Below are positions 1 through 6,826 of a DNA stretch of 9,706 bases, piece after piece (the stretch's first letter is position 1; every line of letters starts with the position of its first letter). The translations under genes and the position numbers were made by a program. Under the pieces are notes generated by a model that was not told the DNA's origin, made no database searches, and saw nothing but the letters and a program-made list of their open reading frames with translations. The DNA is from Acidobacteriota bacterium (GTDB taxonomy: Bacteria > Acidobacteriota > Vicinamibacteria > Vicinamibacterales > Vicinamibacteraceae). The DNA lies in NCBI GenBank assembly GCA_013695405.1, contig JACDAO010000826.1, positions 1 to 9,706 of the forward strand, given 5' to 3'.

Positions 1-57
1 GTCGACTTCGCCGGCGCGAAGACAATCAGCGAGGTCGCCGTGTTCAGCGTCCAGGAC
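1..57 (+). repeat. Perfect 57-bp direct repeat, copy A
   Basis: Bases 1-57 are identical to 502-558, an offset of 501 bp or exactly 167 codons. The repeat covers the strands from VDFAGAKTISEV to FSVQD of the discoidin module. It continues at lower identity to base 297. Over 99 aligned residues without gaps I count 77 identities between the two module copies. The match begins at the window edge, so the true repeat may extend further left. Confidence 0.95.
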
Positions 58-801
58 AGCTACGTCGCGCCCGCCGAGCCCACGCTCACCCAGACCTTCA
101 GCCGCTATGGGGTGACCAACTTTACCGTTCAGTATTGGGACGGCGCTCAGTGGGCCGCCGTGGCGGGCGGCACCATCTCCGGCAACCAGAACGTGTGGCG
201 CACCATCTCGTTCCCAGCGGTGACCACGACCCGGATCCGCGTGGTGGTCGACGGTGCCCCCGACATGTACAGCCGTCTGACCGAAGTCGAAGCCTACGAG
301 AGCGCGTCGCCTGGGTCGGTACCACCATCCGCGCCCAACGTGGCCGCGTCGAGCGCGGGCGCGAGCGCGTCGGCCTCCACCGCTTACAGTGGCGACTACA
401 GCCCGGCCGGGGCCATCAACGGCGACCGCAAAGGCGCCAGTTGGGGGGCGGGCGGCGGCTGGAACGACGGCACGCCCGGCAGCTTCCCCGACTGGCTCCA
501 GGTCGACTTCGCCGGCGCGAAGACAATCAGCGAGGTCGCCGTGTTCAGCGTCCAGGACGCCTACACGGCGCCCGTGGAGCCCACGACCAGCCAGACCTTC
601 AGCCGGTACGGCGTTGCCAGCTTCACCGTCCAGCACTGGGATGGCGCGCAGTGGGCCACCGTGCCGGGCGGGGTCATCACCGGCAACCAGAGTGTCTGGC
701 GCACGGTGACGTTCCCGGCAGTCACCACGAGCCGCGTTCGCGTGGTGGTCAACGGCGCAGCCGACATGTACAGCCGAATCGCCGAAGTCGAAGCGCGCTG
801 A
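1..801 (+). CDS. Discoidin (F5/8 type C-like) tandem-domain protein, 3' fragment
   Basis: The reading frame is open from the first base of the window to TGA at 799-801, so this is the last 266 residues of a longer protein. The GTG at base 40 is an internal valine codon, not a start. Two copies of a beta-sandwich module are visible. Residues 1-99 are the end of one copy, with YWDGAQW, FPAVTTTRIRVVV and a closing EVEAY. Residues about 114-266 are a complete copy, adding the front half with AINGD, a W-rich loop and DWLQVDF. This order of motifs is typical of F5/8 type C domains, which bind glycans or cell surfaces. The copies are joined by a Ser/Ala/Pro linker at about 100-120. The catalytic or anchoring part, if any, lies upstream and cannot be seen. 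The protein is probably secreted. It converges with the TonB receptor gene, with 40 bp between the stops. I am confident of the fold, less so of the ligand. Confidence 0.8.
   Translation, partial: VDFAGAKTISEVAVFSVQDSYVAPAEPTLTQTFSRYGVTNFTVQYWDGAQWAAVAGGTISGNQNVWRTISFPAVTTTRIRVVVDGAPDMYSRLTEVEAYESASPGSVPPSAPNVAASSAGASASASTAYSGDYSPAGAINGDRKGASWGAGGGWNDGTPGSFPDWLQVDFAGAKTISEVAVFSVQDAYTAPVEPTTSQTFSRYGVASFTVQHWDGAQWATVPGGVITGNQSVWRTVTFPAVTTSRVRVVVNGAADMYSRIAEVEAR
502..558 (+). repeat. Perfect 57-bp direct repeat, copy B
   Basis: This is the second copy of the 57-bp repeat and lies inside the complete C-terminal discoidin module. Identity breaks at base 559 (g here, a at base 58). The surrounding module copies have diverged, so the perfect block suggests local gene conversion or a recent duplication junction. 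Confidence 0.95.
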
Positions 802-841
802 CTGCCGGAGGGTCAACGCGGGTACGGCGCGTGTCGGCCGC

Positions 842-3800
842 CTAGAAACTCAACTTCACGCCCAGCTGCAGCTGCCGCGGGTCGAAGGTTGAGGTGATGC
901 TACCGAAGTTGTTGGCACTGCGGTTGCCGACCGGCGCACGCAGGTTGGTGCGGTTGAGCAGGTTGAAGGCCTCGGCACGCAGTTGCAGCGAGGTGTTCGA
1001 CCCGACCGGCAGGCGCACATTCTTGGACAGCGCCAGATCGATCTGCCAGAAATCCGGGCCGCGCACGCTGTTGCGTTCGGCGTTGCCGAAGGGGTTGCTG
1101 CCGGTCGGTACCTGCACGGTATCGCGGTTGAAGTAGTTGGTGATCGAGTTGCGATCGCCATAGGGATCACCGACAACGTTGGGGCGATAGTTGTTGGCGC
1201 CGCGAAAGTCCTGCACGATTCCCGAAACCTGTGCCAGGGGGAGCGGCGGCCCGTAGGTCAACGTGACCGCCTCGCCAGCTGCAGCGGTGCTGATGCCGGC
1301 CACCTGCCAGCCGCCTAACAACAGGTCGACCCAGGCCGGGACGTCGGCCAGGTACCGTCGATCGCGCCCGAATGGCAAGTCCCAGACCACGCTGGTGGTG
1401 TTGTTGTACGGCTGGTGATATCCCGATAAGGCGTCCTCGGCGGCCAGGTTGTAGAAGTCCTGTGGCGCGGGAAAGTTGCCGTTGGGACTCTCCAGCGATC
1501 CTGCGCCGTTGTCTTCGGCGCGCGACAAGGTCAACGAATTGAGCAGCGTCAAGCCGCGCATTCTGGTCTCGAAGCGGATCTGGGCGCTGTTGTACCGCGA
1601 CTCGCCGCCGTTCCACGAATAGGTGATGTCACCGAATTCCTGGATCGGCCGGCGCGCCTGCAGCGACAGCGTCTCGCCGGGGTTGTTGGGCCGCGCCTGA
1701 TTGAAGTTGGCAAACAGCAGCAACCCGTCTGATCGGTTGCCGACATAGGCCACGTCGAGGATGGTACGGGGCCACAGCTCGCGCTGCACCGACCCGTACC
1801 AGCTCTGGACGCGGCTGGACTCGTAGTCCTGCGGCATGTAGGTGACGTTGGAGCGGAGCGGGTTGAAGCGCGACGGATCGGTGAAGTCCAGCGGATAACC
1901 GGCCTCGGTCGGACGGAACGTCGAGGCGGTGGGGTCGACCTGATTCTCGATGGCGTTGATCACCTGCGGTCCGTTGATCGGCAGGATGTTGGCGCCACCC
2001 GCCCGGTGGAAGTGGATGTAGGAGACGCCGTATCCTCCGCGTATCACCGTCTTGGGAGTCAGCGTGTAGGCAAACCCGAGCCGCGGACCGAGGTTGTTGC
2101 GGTCGGGGCTGATCGTGCTGCGGTCCTGCAGCGAGCCGTCGCGAGCCGGCACCATCGAGCGCGTCGACGGGTCGAAGTTGGAAAGGATATTGTCGCGTTC
2201 CCAATGCGGCGTCGCGTACTCGTAGCGCAGCCCCAGGTTCAGCGTCAGCCGATCACTGACCCGGACGTCGTCCTGCACGTAGGCAAACTGCATCTGTTGG
2301 CGGATGTTGGCCACCAGGATGTTGCTGAGCGCGTACTGGCTGCGCAGCCCGAACATGAAGTCGGCCAGATTGTAGAGATTGCTGGCGGCCCCTCCGACGG
2401 GCCGGGAGAACTGGCCAGTATAGGCGTCGCGGCCGTACAGCGGGTTGACATCCTGCACCTGGGTCGCGATGTGCTGGAACTCGTAGCCGAACTTCAAGGA
2501 TTGGCGGCCGATCACCCACGAGTAGTTGATCTTCGGATTCCAGACGTCGGGGTACTGCCATTGCGGATTGGTGGCCTGACGACCGAGAAACGTGAACCCG
2601 GTGATCAGCTGGCTCGGTAGTCCACCCGCTACACGGGCATCGGTTGGCAGACCCGTCAGTCCATATGCCTCGAGCGCGCCGGGAGTGCCCAGGTTCAGCG
2701 GATCCTTGCCGCCGCGGGTCGAGGACCAGCCGAACCGCGCTTCCAGCAGCTGCGTCGGCGACTGCGTCCAGGTCGCGCCAATCGCCAGCTGCTTGTTGGT
2801 GGTGTAGAGGTCGCCGTTGCTGTCGCCACCAACGGGCAGGGGCAGGACGGGTTCGTCGAGCACGTCCGAGTCGCGGTAGCCATAGCGGCCGAACACACTC
2901 AAGGCGCTGTTGACGCGGGTGTCCAGCTTGACGTTGTACTTGTCGATGTTGCTTTCGAATTGGCGAAGGCGGCGGAAGTTGTTGGCGCGCCCGGGGGCGG
3001 TCGGCTCGGGCAGCTGACCGAGCACGGTGCGCGCGAACGCGGTCAGCGGCAGCGGCGAGCCAGCCGCGTAGACGGTACCCGTGCGAGGGTCGCGAACCTC
3101 GACCGGAAGCACGCCTTGTCGATCTTCCAGCGCGGGAATGCTGGCAAAGGACACGAACCGTTGATCCTGACGGAACCCCTCGTAGTCGGTGAAGAAGAAG
3201 GCGCGGTTGCGCATCAACGGGCCACCGGCCACGAAGCCGAACTGGTTGCGCTGCAACGTCGGTTCGGTGCCCACCGGCGGTCGGAAGAAGCCGACTGCAT
3301 TGAGGCTGTCGTCGCGGAAGAACTCCCAGCCGGCGCCGCTGAACCGGTTGGACCCGCTCTTGTACGCCACGTTCACGGTGGCCCCGCCACTACGCCCGTA
3401 CTCGGCGCTCATGTTGTTGGTCACCACCTTGAACTCTTCCAGCGCATCGGGCGGGGGCTGCATGACCTGGTTGGAGAAGCCCTGGTTGCTGGTGCCGTAG
3501 GCGTTGTTGTCCACACCGTCGAGCAGGAAGTTGTTGAAGGTGCTGCGCAGGCCGTTGACGTTGAAGGCGCCTTCGCGGGGCGTCAGCCCGCCGGTGTTGA
3601 GCGCCGAGGCGCGCACGCCGGTCGTGAGCAGCACCAGCGCCGAGTACTCGCGGCCGTTGAGCGGCAGCGCAACCGCCTGCTCGCTGGTGATCACCTGGCC
3701 GCGCTGGCTCGAGTCGCGCTCGAGGCCGAGCGAGGCCGCCGACACCTCGATTGCCTCGTTGAGCGTGCCGACCCCGAGTTCGACGTCGACGCGCAGCCGT

Positions 3801-4093
3801 GAGCCGATGCTGACCTGGACCTCGGGCACACGCGCCGGGGTGAAGCCGCCCAGTTCGGCGAGCACCGAATAACGGCCCAGCCGCAGGGTGAAGAACTCGT
3901 ACTGGCCGGCCTCGTTGGTGTTGGCGCTCTGCACCACGCCGGTCTCGAGATTGGTCAGGGTGACGGTGACGCCGGGAAGCACCGCGGCGCTGGTGTCGCG
4001 AATGGTGCCAGTGATGGCGCCGGTCTCGAACTGCGCCCGTGCCGCGGTGCCGCAGACGAGCACAAGCACCCACGCGAGCAGGAGTCGTCTCAT
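842..4093 (-). CDS. Oar-like TonB-dependent outer-membrane receptor
   Basis: A 1083-residue protein predicted to sit in the outer membrane and import, or possibly export, a substrate with energy from TonB. It starts with a cleavable signal peptide, MRRLLLAWVLVLVCG ending at ARA-Q21. A carboxypeptidase-regulatory-like beta domain follows at about 24-105 (GAITGTIRDTS, LPGVTVTLTN, GQYEF). A TonB-box-like EAIEVSA lies at 113-119. The plug runs from about 125 to 245 and contains LPLNGREYSAL, NVNGLRS, LLDGVDNN and SAEYGRSGGATVNV. A long beta-barrel rich in Tyr, Asn and Arg follows and ends in LGVKLSF, with the terminal aromatic usual for barrel insertion. I chose the ATG at 4093 although the frame stays open to 4354. 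This ATG follows GAGGAA by 8 nt and directly precedes the signal peptide, while the 87 extra upstream residues look random. The plug motifs are typical of the expanded receptor family of acidobacteria. The substrate cannot be told. The gene diverges from the HD-GYP gene. Confidence 0.92.
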   Translation of the reverse strand: MRRLLLAWVLVLVCGTAARAQFETGAITGTIRDTSAAVLPGVTVTLTNLETGVVQSANTNEAGQYEFFTLRLGRYSVLAELGGFTPARVPEVQVSIGSRLRVDVELGVGTLNEAIEVSAASLGLERDSSQRGQVITSEQAVALPLNGREYSALVLLTTGVRASALNTGGLTPREGAFNVNGLRSTFNNFLLDGVDNNAYGTSNQGFSNQVMQPPPDALEEFKVVTNNMSAEYGRSGGATVNVAYKSGSNRFSGAGWEFFRDDSLNAVGFFRPPVGTEPTLQRNQFGFVAGGPLMRNRAFFFTDYEGFRQDQRFVSFASIPALEDRQGVLPVEVRDPRTGTVYAAGSPLPLTAFARTVLGQLPEPTAPGRANNFRRLRQFESNIDKYNVKLDTRVNSALSVFGRYGYRDSDVLDEPVLPLPVGGDSNGDLYTTNKQLAIGATWTQSPTQLLEARFGWSSTRGGKDPLNLGTPGALEAYGLTGLPTDARVAGGLPSQLITGFTFLGRQATNPQWQYPDVWNPKINYSWVIGRQSLKFGYEFQHIATQVQDVNPLYGRDAYTGQFSRPVGGAASNLYNLADFMFGLRSQYALSNILVANIRQQMQFAYVQDDVRVSDRLTLNLGLRYEYATPHWERDNILSNFDPSTRSMVPARDGSLQDRSTISPDRNNLGPRLGFAYTLTPKTVIRGGYGVSYIHFHRAGGANILPINGPQVINAIENQVDPTASTFRPTEAGYPLDFTDPSRFNPLRSNVTYMPQDYESSRVQSWYGSVQRELWPRTILDVAYVGNRSDGLLLFANFNQARPNNPGETLSLQARRPIQEFGDITYSWNGGESRYNSAQIRFETRMRGLTLLNSLTLSRAEDNGAGSLESPNGNFPAPQDFYNLAAEDALSGYHQPYNNTTSVVWDLPFGRDRRYLADVPAWVDLLLGGWQVAGISTAAAGEAVTLTYGPPLPLAQVSGIVQDFRGANNYRPNVVGDPYGDRNSITNYFNRDTVQVPTGSNPFGNAERNSVRGPDFWQIDLALSKNVRLPVGSNTSLQLRAEAFNLLNRTNLRAPVGNRSANNFGSITSTFDPRQLQLGVKLSF

Positions 4094-4101
4094 GGTCGAT
4101 G

Positions 4102-4107
4102 TTCCTC
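4102..4107 (-). promoter_or_regulatory. Ribosome binding site of the TonB receptor gene
   Basis: On the minus strand this reads GAGGAA, 8 nt before the ATG at 4093. It decides the start: the farther upstream in-frame ATG at 4354 would add 87 residues in front of a perfectly good signal peptide. I see no convincing -35/-10 pair for this gene in the rest of the divergent region. Confidence 0.7.
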
Positions 4108-4348
4108 GATGAAAAAGGGCTGTAATCTCGCGGGATCGCGCGGTCGGAGCCAGCGCACACATGCTCGACGAGGGTAGGCGCCGCCAATGACGACGACGCG
4201 ACGGCCAGGCCACCCGGGCGTCCACGCCCCGCATGACCGTAGACGGGTTGGCGGTTGTGCCATGACAGTTTCGGTGGCTGGGTCTACAGAACCGTGCGCA
4301 AATTCGCCCGCTGCCGCGCCATTGCCGGCATTCTCCCTCGAGCGCCCG

Positions 4349-4364
4349 AGGCACGCAACTTGCG
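4349..4364 (+). promoter_or_regulatory. Candidate sigma-54 (RpoN) -24/-12 promoter
   Basis: The sequence AGGCACGCAACTTGCG contains the GGCACG block and the TTGC block separated by 4 nt, with the invariant GG and GC 10 nt apart. Against the established consensus TGGCACG-N4-TTGCW, only the outermost base on each side differs. The predicted transcript start, about 12 nt after the GC, is near 4375, only about 2 nt before the assigned ATG at 4377. The message would be nearly leaderless and lose the GAGGGG Shine-Dalgarno at 4368-4373. A 5-bp dyad (CCTCG at 4336-4340, CGAGG at 4347-4351) overlaps the -24 element. The motif match is clear; its function is inferred. Confidence 0.4.
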
Positions 4365-4376
4365 CGTGAGGGGGCG

Positions 4377-5420
4377 ATGGCTCCCCTGGCCCGCGCGGCG
4401 CCGCTGGTGACCGATCCGCCCGATGGCTCGGTCCGTGCGGCGTTCGGTCACCTCCGGCCGCTCTACATCCCGGTCTACCTGGACGGCCTGGTCACCGACT
4501 CGGTGGTCGATTTCCACCTCTATCTCCAGACCTCGCCCGGCCATTTCATCCTGTTTCGCGGTCCGGACCTGGAATTCACCGGCGCCCACCGGACGCGGCT
4601 GCTCGCCAACCGTGTCGAGACGCTGTGGCTGAAAGGCGAGGAACGGCGCCGGTACGACCAGTACGTCGAGCGCCACCTCGACACCCTGCTCGGCAATCCG
4701 CAGATTGCCACGTCACGCAAGGTCGAACTGCTCCAATCGGCGACGCATACCACGCTGGACTCGGTGATGGTCGACCCCCGGCACACCCAGGCCGTGCCGA
4801 GAACTCGGCGCATCGCGCAGCAGACCGTCCAGTTGATCGTCCGCGACAGCGAGGCGCTCGGTCACATGGCGGCCCTGATGGCGCGCGACTACGACACCGT
4901 CCGCCACTCCATGAACGTCAGCGTCTTTGCCACCGGGCTGGCGCACGCGGCCGGTGTGCGCAATGCCAACGACCTGCGTGACCTGGCGCTCGGCGCGCTG
5001 CTGCACGACATCGGCAAGAGCGAACTGCCGCGCGACCTGATCATCAAGCCCGGCGCCTACACCGACGACGAGATGGCGCTGATGCGGACGCACGTCACCC
5101 GCGGCGAACAGATCCTGCAGCAGGACACCCGGATCGGGCCGCTCGGCATGATGGTGGTGTCGCAGCATCACGAACGGCTGACCGGTGACGGCTACCCACG
5201 CGGCCTCGACGCCAGCCAGATGCATCTGTTCGGCCGGATCGCCGGGATTGCCGACGTCTACGACGCGATGACCAGCGATCGCAGCTACCAGCGGGCGATG
5301 AAGCCGGTCGACGCCCTGCAGCTGATGTCGACCCACCTGGCGTCGCACTTCGACCAGGGGCTGCTGCGCGAGTTCGTCCGCACCCTGCGCGCGCCGCGCA
5401 GCAACGTGGCCGCCGCCTGA
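4377..5420 (+). CDS. HD-GYP domain cyclic-di-GMP phosphodiesterase
   Basis: A 347-residue cytoplasmic protein, predicted to hydrolyse cyclic di-GMP through a metal-dependent HD-GYP domain at about 160-340. The metal and catalytic residues are in place: H177 in RHSMN, H210-D211 in LLHDIGKSELP, H239 in RTHV, H264-H265 in HHER, GYP at 272-274, and D293 in IADVYDAMTSDRSY. The signature reads HHERLTGDGYP, with Thr where the usual HHExxDGxGYP has Asp; metal ligands are unaffected, so activity is expected. Residues about 28-105 form a separate N-terminal domain (PLYIPVYLDG, FHLYLQTSPGHFILFRG, then YDQYVERHL) that I cannot name and that probably senses or docks. There is no receiver domain, no signal peptide and no membrane segment. 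GAGGGG precedes the ATG with close spacing; GTG at 4407 is an alternative start. The sigma-54-like element lies directly upstream and a hairpin lies directly downstream. Confidence 0.9.
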   Translation: MAPLARAAPLVTDPPDGSVRAAFGHLRPLYIPVYLDGLVTDSVVDFHLYLQTSPGHFILFRGPDLEFTGAHRTRLLANRVETLWLKGEERRRYDQYVERHLDTLLGNPQIATSRKVELLQSATHTTLDSVMVDPRHTQAVPRTRRIAQQTVQLIVRDSEALGHMAALMARDYDTVRHSMNVSVFATGLAHAAGVRNANDLRDLALGALLHDIGKSELPRDLIIKPGAYTDDEMALMRTHVTRGEQILQQDTRIGPLGMMVVSQHHERLTGDGYPRGLDASQMHLFGRIAGIADVYDAMTSDRSYQRAMKPVDALQLMSTHLASHFDQGLLREFVRTLRAPRSNVAAA

Positions 5421-5427
5421 GGCCTCA

Positions 5428-5452
5428 CCGACCCGTCACTTGACGTGGTCGG
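5428..5452 (+). terminator. Hairpin after the HD-GYP gene, possible terminator
   Basis: CCGACC (5428-5433) pairs with GGTCGG (5447-5452). Inside it CGTC (5434-5437) pairs with GACG (5442-5445) around the loop ACTT, with a single bulged T at 5446. That makes 10 base pairs, most of them GC, starting 8 nt after the stop codon. No run of T follows, so it is not a classic intrinsic terminator. It may act with Rho, protect the 3' end, or only attenuate read-through into the adaptor operon. Confidence 0.45.
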
Positions 5453-5567
5453 CCAAACACCGGACCCTTGCGGCTGTGTCCGAGTGCTGCCCCTGTTCAC
5501 CTGCTGAGCTGCTGGCCGTTGACCGGAGAGCCGCCACCCACCAACCAATCGGCCTCGCGCATCGTCT
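5453..5567. other. Intergenic leader of the adaptor operon, no clear promoter
   Basis: This stretch must hold the operon promoter if the hairpin stops upstream transcription. I see TTGACC at 5519-5524 and, inside the hairpin, TTGACG at 5440-5445. Neither has a recognisable -10 box at 16-18 nt. No open frame with coding character, repeat or RNA gene is apparent. Confidence 0.4.
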
Positions 5568-5572
5568 GAGGG
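5568..5572 (+). promoter_or_regulatory. Ribosome binding site supporting a GTG start
   Basis: GAGGG sits 6 nt before the GTG at 5579. It supports this GTG as the start of the first adaptor gene, immediately before a lipoprotein signal. The next in-frame ATG would be inside that signal. Confidence 0.65.
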
Positions 5573-5578
5573 CAGCAC

Positions 5579-6826
5579 GTGGGTAGCGCGCTTCGCCATC
5601 TGGTCTTGCTTGCCGGGATGACCGGAGGTGTGTGCGGCTGCATCGGCAGTCGCGCCGCCACCCCGCGCGACGACCGCGCCGCAGCCCCGACCACCGCAGC
5701 CGCCGTCGTACCCCGGTCGGTCGCCGTGCAGCGCCGCGACGTCACCCACACCTTGCGGCTGCATGGCACGGTCGAAGCCGAGAACTCGGTCGCCATCGTC
5801 ACGCCGCGGATCCTCGGACAGAACGCCAACGCGCTGGTGGTCACCCGGCTGATCGCCAACGGCACGCGCGTGCGCGCCGGCGACCTGCTGGTCGAGTTCG
5901 ACCGGCAGGCGCAGCTCGATGCGGCGCTCGAGAAGAAGGCCGAACACCGAGATCTCGAGGAGCAGGTGCGGCGCACGCTTGCCGAACAGGCCGAGCGGCG
6001 TGCCCGTGACGACACCGCGCTGAAGGTGGCCGAGAACGCGCTGGCCCTGGCGGGCCTCGAAGTCGACAAGAACGAGTTGCTGCCGCGGATCGAGGCCGAG
6101 AAGAACCTGCTGCTTCGCGAGGGCGCCGAGGCCGAACTGGCGCAGCTGCGCAAGACCTACGCGCTGAAGCTGCAGGCGGCGCGGGCCGAAGTGCGCATCC
6201 TCGAGGTTCGACGCGATCGGGCACGGCGGGCCTGGGATCACGCCGAGCAGAACGCCGAACGGCTCTCGGTGCGGGCGCCGATCGACGGCCTGGTCGTGCT
6301 GCGCACGGTGTGGAAAGGCGGGCGCATGGGCGAAGTGCAGGAGGGCGAGGAGGTACGCACCGGACTCGGCTTGCTCGACGTCGTCGCCGATGCGGCGATG
6401 CGGGTGCGGGTGAGGTTGAACCAGGCCGATTTGACAGGCCTGTCGGTCGGGTTGCCGGCGACCATGACGCTCGATGCCTATCCGACGCGCAGCTACACGG
6501 GGCGTCTCGAACGGCTGTCACCGGTGGCCACGCCGGGGATCTCGGACAAGGTGCGCGCGGTGCTGGCGCAGTTCTCGGTGGTCGGGCGTGACCAGGTGCT
6601 GACCCCGGATCTCTCGGCGGCGGTCGACGTCCGGCTCGGCCACTGGCCGAGCGCGCTGGTCGTGCCACGCGCGGCGATTCGCTGGCGTGACAGACAGGCC
6701 GGCGTGCTGGTCGGCGGTACCTTCCGGCCGATCACGCTGACGGCGCTGACCCAGGACGACGCGGTGATCGGCGGCGGTGTGCGCGAAGGCGATCAGGTGA
6801 CCGTGGGTGGAGAGGACCCCGCATGA
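5579..6826 (+). CDS. HlyD/MacA-type periplasmic adaptor, first of three (lipoprotein)
   Basis: A 415-residue membrane fusion protein expected to bridge an inner-membrane transporter and an outer-membrane channel. It starts at GTG with a short lipoprotein signal whose lipobox is VCGC, making Cys21 the lipidated residue. Domains in order are: first lipoyl half about 68-108 (NGTRVRAGDLLVEFD), a helical coiled-coil hairpin about 109-229 rich in Ala, Glu, Arg and Leu, second lipoyl half from VRAPIDGLVV (231-240), beta-barrel about 275-350, and a membrane-proximal domain from VVPRAAI (361-367) to the end. The segment between the lipoyl halves spans 125 residues (F107 to R232), exactly as in the next two genes. 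The canonical TolC-contacting RLS tip motif is not evident. The stop overlaps the next start as ATGA, so the genes are translationally coupled. The family is certain; the substrate is unknown. Confidence 0.88.
   Translation: MGSALRHLVLLAGMTGGVCGCIGSRAATPRDDRAAAPTTAAAVVPRSVAVQRRDVTHTLRLHGTVEAENSVAIVTPRILGQNANALVVTRLIANGTRVRAGDLLVEFDRQAQLDAALEKKAEHRDLEEQVRRTLAEQAERRARDDTALKVAENALALAGLEVDKNELLPRIEAEKNLLLREGAEAELAQLRKTYALKLQAARAEVRILEVRRDRARRAWDHAEQNAERLSVRAPIDGLVVLRTVWKGGRMGEVQEGEEVRTGLGLLDVVADAAMRVRVRLNQADLTGLSVGLPATMTLDAYPTRSYTGRLERLSPVATPGISDKVRAVLAQFSVVGRDQVLTPDLSAAVDVRLGHWPSALVVPRAAIRWRDRQAGVLVGGTFRPITLTALTQDDAVIGGGVREGDQVTVGGEDPA

Noticed and set aside
40..42. GTG at 40 as start of the discoidin gene
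   Set aside because: The frame is open to base 1, and the residues before it are part of the repeated module: the same residues precede the second copy.
802..841. Possible bidirectional terminator between the two convergent stops
   Set aside because: Only a 4-bp CGGC/GCCG pairing with a wide loop can be drawn, without T-runs on either strand.
2960..3802. 280-codon open frame on the plus strand opposite the TonB receptor
   Set aside because: It is fully antisense to a strongly supported gene, shows no domain-like sequence, and fits the long antisense frames expected in GC-rich DNA.
4239..4287. GTAGAC / GTCTAC inverted repeat and paired CATGAC words as possible enhancer-binding-protein sites
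   Set aside because: Six-base matches separated by 37 nt are expected by chance several times in a region of this size, and the flanks do not extend the match.
4094..4354. N-terminal extension of the TonB receptor frame up to the ATG at 4354
   Set aside because: The 87 extra residues are Arg/Cys-rich with no recognisable domain and would bury the signal peptide. The ATG at 4093 has a well-placed GAGGAA and starts the signal peptide.
4187..4369. 60-codon plus-strand frame in the divergent intergenic region
   Set aside because: There is no ribosome binding site before its ATG, the composition is Arg/Pro-rich, and it would run through the sigma-54-like element.
5285..6241. 318-codon minus-strand frame opposite the HD-GYP end and first adaptor
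   Set aside because: It is low-complexity antisense to two well-supported genes and spans their intergenic hairpin. No motif was recognised.
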